DNA from: Erythroxylum novogranatense
Lineage: Eukaryota > Streptophyta > Magnoliopsida > Malpighiales > Erythroxylaceae
DNA: 64,000 nucleotides
Reading direction: 5' to 3'
Assembly (NCBI GenBank): GCA_029891385.1
Contig: CM057228.1
Location: 81,828,964-81,892,963 of the forward strand
Shown one piece after another: positions 56,646 through 64,000 of this stretch; within the stretch, counting starts at the first letter, position 1, and every line of letters begins with the position of its first letter. Position numbers and translations under genes: made by a program. The notes under the pieces were generated by a model. The model worked only from the letters and a program-made list of their open reading frames with translations. It was not told the origin of the DNA and did not search any database.

Positions 56646-57950
56646 ATGATGGCACGCCAAACCAATTTCAGCTCAAGGAAAGGTGACAGAAACACTAAGA
56701 AGACATACAATAAGAAGGAAGACAAATATTGTGAGAAATGTGAGAAATCAGGACATACCATCAAAACTTGTTTCAAGATCCATGGAGTGCCCGATTGGTA
56801 CAAAGAACTAACCAACCAGAAGAACAAAGCAAATCTTGTAGCTATTGCTGATACCCCTACAGAGATTCCACGTGGAAGCCATAAGCAAAATGAGGAAAAT
56901 GGACAGATTTCACAAGGCTTGGCAGCCTTCATTCAACAGGAGATATCTAAGGCTATTAAAGGAAAGACCACAAGTGAGGTAAAGTTTGGAGGGCTCGCAA
57001 ACTTTGCAGGTAATAGCATGAATCACAATACAGAAAATAAATGCATGTGGTTGGTTGATTCAGGTGCTTCATCTCATATGATCACATACCTTGGGTTTTG
57101 CAATGAGCACAAACCAAACAAAATGTATGAACCAGTAACTTTACCAGATGGCACAAAACAGCATGTGACACATGTATGTGAAGCCTCCATTGGAAACCAA
57201 ATTACCCTAAATGAAGTCCTACATATTCCTAATTTCTTCAAGAATTTACTGTCTGTGCACAAGCTTACAACACAAAATGACATTGCAGCTATTTTCATGT
57301 CTAATGAATTGTTTTTGCAGGACCTTCAGACTAACAATGTTATAGTTGTTATCAAGGCCAGAAATGGACTGTATGAGCTGGAAGAAGACAATTTGATGCC
57401 TCTCGGAACCTTGAAAGGACCCTCCCTAGACTTCTACCAAAATCAGAATTTTGTGTTTAGTGCTACTATCTCGGTTAATACCTGGAATAATAGGCTAGGA
57501 CATGTTTCTAAGGAAAAAATGCAGCACATCAATGAAATCAAATGTTTTACATCCGATTTTTCCGATTGTCAGATTTGTCCCATGGCAAAACAACACCAAA
57601 AACCTTTCCCAAAACACCAAATACAAACCACTAAACCCTTTGAGGTCCTACACATGAATCTATGGGGTCCATATAGAGTACCTAGCCTAAATGGATCCAA
57701 ATTTTTCCTAACCATTGTTGATGATTACACTAGAGCCACCTGGACATTCCTACTCAAACACAAGGACAACACATACCATACCATAACCCTTTTTATCAAA
57801 TCCATAGAAAAATAGTATGATGCCAAAATACTTAGAGTTCAAACAGACAATGGGAAAGAATTCTTAAATCATGAGTGCAGAAAGTTCTTTGCAGACAAAG
57901 GTATAATACATCAGAAAAGTTGTCCCTACACTCCACAACAGAATGGAGTA
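56646..57950 (+). pseudogene. Copia B zinc knuckle, protease and integrase
   Basis: Same frame as gag. The knuckle CEKCEKSGHTIKTC is intact. The protease has MWLVDSGASSHMI with the catalytic aspartate. The GAG-pre-integrase domain is WNNRLGHVSKEKMQHINEIK and CQICPMAKQHQ. The integrase core has FLTIVDDYTRATWTFLLKHK (first aspartate) and, after a TAG at 57813-57815 in place of a glutamine codon, VQTDNGKEF (second aspartate) and PYTPQQNGVVEIKHK (catalytic glutamate). All three core residues are visible. Confidence 0.92.
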
Positions 57951-59503
57951 GTGGAAATCAAACACAAGCACTTATTACAACTCACAAGAGCCCTATTGTT
58001 TACAGCAAACTTACCAAAATCTTACTGGGGAGAGGCTCTGCTCACTGCTACCTACCTCTTGAATAGGATTCCCACCAAAGTCCTGAAATGGAAAACCCCG
58101 TATGAGAAGCTGCACCAAAAAACCCCTACCTATACACACTTGAGAGTGTTCGGATGCCAATGTTTTACCTTAGATAAAACAACCAACAAGACAAAGCTAG
58201 ATCCTAGATCCTTTAGATGCATTTTCCTAGGCTATATGCCAGATTACAAAGCTTATCGAGTGATGGATATCAATACAAAAACCATCTTCAGCTCAAGAGA
58301 TGTCACATTCCATGAAAGCACCTTTCCTTTTGCAAATACACCTACAGTCACTAATCCTAATCACTTACCCCTTTTTCCCCACAGTACAGTAGATAACGAA
58401 GATATGCAGACAATAGCCCAAGAAGACATACCAGAGTTACCTACCTCACAAAGCATTGAACTCACACCAGAGCCTACAGCCCCCCCAATCTCAACCAAAC
58501 ATACCCATCAGTCAGAATACAACTATAAACAACCATGTGAGAAGAAGCCAAAGAACACACTCTACTAAAATACCTTGAAGATTACATCCATCAAGCTTCA
58601 GCTCATCAATCCACTTCTGCCCTCGATAATGCTAACAACATTTTTGGTTTTTTAGGTTCTGCAGGGACACCAGAAGACAAAGAGTCAAAATTCCATGTTA
58701 CACACAACCCAAAATACAAAGAATTCATAGGGAATGTATCTGCTATTTTTGAACCCATGTCCTATGAGACTGCAAGCAAGTCAGAAGATTGGGTGAAATC
58801 CATGAATGCACAGTTAGAGGCTCTGGAGGACAATCAAATTTGGACTCTCACAGAGCTACCAAAGGGTAAGAAAGCAATTGCATCAAAATGGGTTTACAAG
58901 GTCAAGTATAATTCAGATGGCACGATTGACAAACTGAAATCAAGGCTGGTGGCAAAGGGGTTCAACCAAAGAGAAGGGGTAGATTATTCAGAGGTTTTTG
59001 CACCTGTAGCACGGATTGTAACAATAAGGGCATTCCTAGCTATAGCTACAATGAAGAACTGGCCTATACTGTAATGTGATATAAATGATGCATACTTACA
59101 TGGACACATAGAGGAAGAATTGTACATGCAGCCACCACAAGGTTACAAGAAGGCAAAGGAGGGACAAGTTTGCAAACTAAAGAAGTCCATTTATGGGCTT
59201 AAGCAAGCGGGCAGACAGTGGCACAAGGAATTGACAATGAAGCTCAAACAGTTGGGATTCGAAAAATCAGAGGCAGATTACTGCCTATACACCAAAGGCC
59301 TAGGTTCTAATTTCATTGCTATCATCATCTACGTGGATGACATCCTCATCACTGGAGCAGAGGAAGACCACCTAATTTCTGTTAAACAAGACCTAGACAA
59401 AGCCTTTACAATCAAGGACCTAGGGTATGCAAAATTCTTCCTAGGAGTTGAGATAGCCAGATCAGAAGTGGGAATGACTCTCAGCCAAGGAAAGTACATA
59501 CGG
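57951..59503 (+). pseudogene. Copia B integrase end and reverse transcriptase
   Basis: Continues in frame to about 58540 with WGEALLTATYLLNRIPTKVL and RCIFLGYMPDYKAYRV. A frameshift near 58540 follows. The next frame has YETASKSEDWVKSMNAQLEA, WVYKVKYNSDG and RLVAKGFNQREGVDYSEVFA. A TAA at 59072-59074 replaces a glutamine codon before CDINDAYLHG. It then has YGLKQAGRQWHK and the catalytic IIYVDDILITGA. The frame ends at LSQGKYIR, exactly where element H begins. Confidence 0.92.
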
Positions 59504-60682
59504 TGTTGGACCCCGATCTTTTGATAGAAATTAGAATTATTAAAATGGAATTCAATGAGTGTGTTTGTATAGGTATTGTGTTGTAGATGTTATTGTATTT
59601 AAAGGAGATTGATGACAAATGAAGTGATTGGTTTTGATGACTTTAAAATTTGAGTAGATTTGTATGAGTTATAAAAATTAAAGTGAATGAGTTGATTGAA
59701 ATGGAGTTGAAAAGCAAGAAATGATTAGTGAAAGTGTTATATGTTGAAGAAAATTAGAAAGTTTGACCTTTTGGAATAAAGAGTTGACTTTTGATTTAGG
59801 TAGATTTTGAGGAAATAATCTGCATGAAATTTGTAGATTATGTTGAGAGCTTTTCGTAGCCATAAAGTATGCTATTTTTCGATATCGGGATTGAAAGTTA
59901 AGTGTATTTTGCCTTAGTTTGGAAAATGCTATTAAGAGTAAGATTGCGTATGACTTTTGTGAAAGAGAAATGTGTATGCGTATATCCTTTGATGTTGAGT
60001 TTGATGTGGGGAAATGACTTTGGAATAGTTTATTGGAGATTTGAATTGTGTTTGAGATGAATTAGTTGAAGAGTTTGTGGTAGTGGGTGAATATGTGAAG
60101 TTGATGTGTTGAGATGTGAAGTTGATGTGTTGGAATGATGTTTAGAGACTTCAATGGCAAATCTGTATTGATTTAGATTGATTTAGCCAAAGTGGTCTTA
60201 ATGAAAGTGGTAGATTATATTTTTATCTTTCCATTGATATAAAGCACGAAAATATTGGACAAGGGAGTAGAAAGTTATGATTTTTAGAAGTTCGATCTTT
60301 GTTTAGTGTGAAGCTGACCGACCAGTCAGCTTTGTGTGGAGTTTTTGACCCATTTATAGGTCGATCTGATTCTTAAGGCCTTCATAAAAGTTGTAGAGGG
60401 TTCTTTTACCTATCCATAGACACTAAGTTTGTCAAATTTGGAGTTCTGGATTAAAAGTTATGATGTTTGCAAGTTGAGGTGTTGTGTAAAGTTTTAAGGA
60501 GATTATCGAGCGGTCATCTTTTAGTACATTTTTGACCCCTTTAAAGACTAAGCCTGCTTTTGAGTCCTTCTTGAAACTTGTAGATCTCTCTTTTATCTTT
60601 CCAACGGTACTAAGTTTGTAAAATTCTGAGCTCGGAGTCAAAAGTTATGAGTGTTAGAAGTTTGAAGGTCGGATTAGGTACT

Positions 60683-60840
60683 GGTCGACCTCTGTTGGCT
60701 GACCTCTGTTGGCCGACCGACCTCTGTTGGCCGACCGACCTCTGATGGCCAATCGACCTCTGTTGGCCGACCGACCTCTGATGGTCGACCGACCTCTGAT
60801 GGCTGACCGACCTCTGTTGGTCGACCGACCTCTGATGGCC
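60683..60840. repeat. 18-bp tandem repeat in element H, about nine copies
   Basis: Units of the type GACCTCTGTTGGCCGACC recur every 18 bp with small changes (TTGGCC, ATGGCC, TTGGTC). The repeat leaves an open minus-strand frame of arginine-rich hexapeptides (RGRSAI), which is not a gene. Confidence 0.9.
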
Positions 60841-60949
60841 GAGCCGATCTTCATTCTGGCCGAGCTTTGATTTTTCTGACCGAGCTCTGATCTCCCTTCA
60901 CTCTTTTGAACATAACTTCTTCGTCCGACATCTGATCGATCTGATTCTT

Positions 60950-61900
60950 TTTGAAAATTAAACTAGAGAGATTAGGCTACAAATGTTATGAAGGAGCTGA
61001 TCAACAATGTAGCCTCCAAGACTTTCAAATACGGGTCGGAAGTTAGGTATAGAGTTCAGTCTCAGCTTTGTAATGGTATGAGCAGTGTTCAGTGTTATAG
61101 GTCGCTAGAGCTCGCTAGAGCTCGGATTGAGTTAATTCTTGTTGTTAATGAAAATAGAGACATGGGGTTACAAATGTTATGAAGGAGCCGAGCTATAATG
61201 TAGCCTCTAAGACTTCCAAATATAGGTCGGAAGTTCAGTATAGTGTTCAGTCCCGGTGTTGTAATGGCTGAACAGTGTTCAGTATTATAGGTCGCTAGAG
61301 CTCGGATTGAGTTGATTCTTTTTGGAAATTAAACTAGAGACATATATCTACAATTCATCTGAAGGAGCCGATCGATAATGTCGCCTCTAAGACTTCCAAA
61401 TATCAGTCGGAAGTTCAGTGTAGTGTTCAGTCTCGGTGTTGTAATAGTTGAACAGTGTTCAGTGTTATAGGTCGCTAGAGCTCGCTAGAGCTCGGATTGA
61501 GTTGATTCTTGTTGTTAATGAAAATAGAGACATGGGGCTACAAATGTTATGAAGGAGCTGAGCTATAATGTAGCCTCTAAGACTTCCAAATATAGGTCGG
61601 AAGTTCAGTATAGTGTTCAGTCCCGGTGTTGTAATGGCTGAGCAGTGTTCAGTATTTTAGAGATATCTTGATCTCTAGAGCTCAGATTCAGTTCATTCTT
61701 GTTTCTAATTAAACTAGAGAGATGAGGCTACAAAAGTTATGAAGGAGCCGATCGACAATGGAGCCTCTAAGATGTCCAAATATGGGTCGGAAGTTAGGTG
61801 TAGTGTTCAGCCTCGGGTCTAAAGAACAAACTTCAGTATTTTGGAGATATCTTGAGCTATAGAGCTCCGATCGATCCGATTCTTGAAGCGATGGATTCGT
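60950..61900. repeat. 180-191-bp tandem repeat in element H, about five copies
   Basis: The landmark ATGAAGGAGC (or CTGAAGGAGCC) recurs at about 60988, 61179, 61359, 61549 and 61739, giving spacings of about 180-191 bp. Each unit continues with GCCTC-AAGAC-TTC-AAATA and GGTCGGAAGTT. Copies 2 and 4 are nearly identical. Confidence 0.88.
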
Positions 61901-62095
61901 AAAACATAAAGGAACATTTCTTTAGAAGAAAGTTTTATCAAATGACTTCATTTACCTTATCGAAATACTCAGACAATATGTCAGTTTTAAAGACCAATGA
62001 AGGGGCAATTTTGGAAGTTTACTCAAAGGGTTAAGTTTATAGGCTTAAATGGAGTGGCATATGGGTCATTCCTCATTCATTAAATGACATGGAAC

Positions 62096-62102
62096 TATAA
62101 AA
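62096..62102 (+). promoter_or_regulatory. Candidate LTR promoter TATA box of element H
   Basis: TATAAAA in ACTATAAAAGC, about 2.6 kb into the LTR. The purine-rich sequence after it (62150-62200) looks like a transcribed leader. The short ORF at 62107-62304 falls in this leader. Confidence 0.55.
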
Positions 62103-62929
62103 GCAAGTGGGCTGTCGTTCTTCCCTTGTGAAGCACAATACAAAAGAGCAAAACAGAAGAGAAAGAAGAGAGAAGAGAGAAGAAGAGTGTTTCGGATGGA
62201 AAAAGAAGAAGAAGTTAGGTGACGATTTTTGCTGGGTTTTAAGTGTGATTTTGATGTTTCTTCATGAAGGAAAAACGTGGAGGATGACGAGAGCTCCAAC
62301 ATGAGCTAAGAAATCCAAAATGGTGAAAAGTTTGAGGTAAGAGAAAAGTTGAGCTTTGAAATTCTTCGATTTATGGTTTAGAAATATGGAAAATGGTATG
62401 AGTTTGTTGAGTATGAAGTCAATTTTGATGATTGCTAAGTATGATGGGTTTAATTTGGGATTTTGAGAATTAGGGTTTATGCCCAAATTTAGAATTTGGG
62501 GCTTTTGAAAATTTGTAATTTAGAAAGCTTGAATATATGAGGGATTTATGTTTTCTAAGTTCAATTTGAGGATTAAGTTATTTATGATGTTGATTTTGGG
62601 TGAAATTGCTTTAGGTGAAGTTAAATTGGAAGAAAGAAGGAACCAATGGACAAATTGGAGCTAGGAACAACTTTCTAGCATCGAATCGAGGTGGGTACCT
62701 GTTTATAATAGAATTTATAAGCCACTACTGCCTTCTTTAAACAAAGAGATTTTCTAATTTCAATTGCATCGTAAATGTTGCATCATTGTATGAATGATTT
62801 GAAAAATCATTATTGATTCAATACATGAACTTTTGTCGAATTGCAAAAATACATTGTGTTATGCCTTGAAAGATTTCATGGCATTTCGTATATTCGAAAA
62901 AGAGCATTCGATAAATGATATTGAGCTTG

Positions 62930-63420
62930 AATATGTAAAGGTTTGAAAACTTGTGATTTCCGCATAAATTCGGAAGGGTATAGAAAATATTATTTATGGA
63001 AATATTTGAAAGTTTTGATTCCTAAAAATGCTTTGAAATTGTCTAGAAAATGGTTTATGCAAATGTTTAAAAATTTACGATTTCCGAATACTTTCGAAAT
63101 TATTTAGAAAATATTGTTTATAAAAGTGGTTGAAAGATTTCGATTTCCGAATATCTAATGTTTATAAAAAGTATTTGAAAATTTATGATTTCCGACATTG
63201 TTTATAAAAGTGTTTGAAAAGTTTACGATTTCTGAACTTGTTTATAAAAATGTTTGACAAAGTGTGATTTCCGAAATACGTTTGAAATTGTTTAAAAATG
63301 TTGGTTATGTAAATGTTTGAAGTCTTTGATCTTCGTATGATTAGATTCCTTACTTTTAAAATGGTTTTAGAAATTCTTTTAAAAAAATTATACAAGTTTT
63401 AAATGTTTGATAAATTAAGA
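62930..63420. repeat. Degenerate tandem repeat in element H
   Basis: The motif TTTGAAAATTT-GATTTCCGAA followed by TGTTTATAAAAGTG recurs with changing spacing of about 45-75 bp, at least seven times. It is too degenerate to fix a unit by eye. Confidence 0.7.
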
Positions 63421-64000
63421 AAATTTCTGAAGTTTTGAAAAATGACACAAAGGTTCAATTTCTGGTTTTCAAATGATTTGGCAGATTTATTGAAAATTTA
63501 GAAAGTATTGAATTTTATTATTCCCGAATATTTTTGGAAAAAGGGTTACGAGTTTAAAATGAATTGAGAAATGAAGAAAGATTTTGAAATTCATTTCAGT
63601 GGTTGGGATTTAAGAAATCGCGTAAATTGTTAAATTCGTTATTTTCGATAAATTTGATAAGTTATGAAAATGTTTTCGGAATGTTTTTAAGAAAATACAA
63701 GATTTATAAAATAATAATAATAATAAAATAAAATAAAAATTGAATAATGTGCTTTATGAACCTGCATACGTTGATTTATGTCTTGAAGAAATCACTTGCA
63801 TTCATTGTTCTGATGTTGATCCATACGTGATTACATTGTTGAATTGAGATTGAATATGTTTATTGATGTGATAATGTTATGCCATTGGAGTGTGCCATGG
63901 CATTGTGATTTGAATGGAAAGAAGAAAAGAAAGCATATCATTTTGATAAATGATCTTGAGCATTGCTTATATGCTTTTGTGTGGGCGAGAGAGTTACGGA
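63421..64000. other. Element H, unique-looking AT-rich sequence
   Basis: No ORF, primer site or repeat is recognised before the window ends. A short AATAATAATAAAATAAAAT run lies near 63710-63740. Confidence 0.5.

Larger units (their letters stand above)
45901..59503 (+). mobile_element. Copia element B, plus strand, split by A and cut by H
   Basis: A Ty1/copia element with 5' LTR, a primer site split by element A, then gag and pol from 55926. The coding region is the best preserved of the window's Copia elements: three in-frame stops and one frameshift over 3.5 kb. Element H interrupts it at 59503 just after RT, so RNase H and the 3' LTR lie beyond the window, if present. It differs in sequence from the A/C family. 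Confidence 0.88.
59504..64000 (+). mobile_element. Element H: start of a very long LTR inserted in Copia B
   Basis: Begins TGTTGGACCCCGATC inside Copia B's pol, immediately after GKYIR codons, with TACGG (59499-59503) as the probable target duplication. No primer-binding site or retroviral domain is found up to 64000, so the LTR or leader is at least several kilobases. It carries three repeat systems and a promoter-like TATA box at 62096. The long repeat-laden LTR resembles those of large gypsy chromoviruses, but the family is not proven here. The far end lies outside the window. Confidence 0.7.

Noticed and set aside
60654..60854. Arginine-rich RGRSxx repeat protein on the minus strand
   Set aside because: By-product of the 18-bp tandem repeat in LTR H.

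Overview
This is nuclear DNA from a flowering plant, most likely a dicot. The evidence is stacked plant LTR retrotransposons with tRNA-type primer sites, a Stowaway-type MITE, and one intron-less BAHD acyltransferase gene with a eukaryotic TATA box. The species cannot be read from the sequence. About 85% of the window is retrotransposon. The only gene that looks functional is the BAHD acyltransferase at 41562-42866.

Layout, left to right. (1) 1-6832: Copia element C on the minus strand. Its pol is decayed, its leader carries a palindrome array, and its 5' LTR is complete (4992-6832). (2) 6833-6932: a short chimeric block with the same palindrome. (3) 6933-18669: Tat-like gypsy element G on the minus strand. 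It lacks its 3' half and is split beside its RT YVDD motif by element D (7322-15333, minus), an Athila-like gag-protease element with no pol. (4) 18670-20108: intergenic DNA with a 63-bp tandem repeat. (5) 20114-39117: a complete but decayed Tat-like gypsy element F on the plus strand (TSD AAATT). It holds gag-pol remnants, a 78-bp tandem array, and a long antisense reading region with its own TATA box. Its polypurine tract is interrupted by element E (29569-38696, minus, TSD GGGGG), a relative of D with gag, protease and an env-like ORF but no pol. (6) 39123-45900: the host island with the BAHD gene, a Stowaway MITE and simple repeats. (7) 45901-59503: Copia element B on the plus strand, split inside its primer-binding site by Copia element A (46218-55884, plus, same family as C). 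(8) 59504-64000: the start of a very long LTR (element H) inserted in B just after the RT domain. It carries three nested tandem-repeat systems and a TATA box.

Insertion order read from the nesting: G before D; F before E; B before A and H. Pol catalytic motifs survive in several elements, but every element has stops, frameshifts or missing domains, so none looks autonomous as written. A caution applies to those lesions. Differences between LTR copies cluster at CAG, CTG and CCGG sites, where one copy often shows a shortened CG-containing string. That pattern would fit base-calling errors at CHG-methylated sites as well as real decay, and the host gene shows no such lesions. The unusual points are the palindrome array in the Copia A/C leader, the shared pol-less architecture of D and E with three polypurine-like tracts each, and the promoter-equipped antisense ORF in F.
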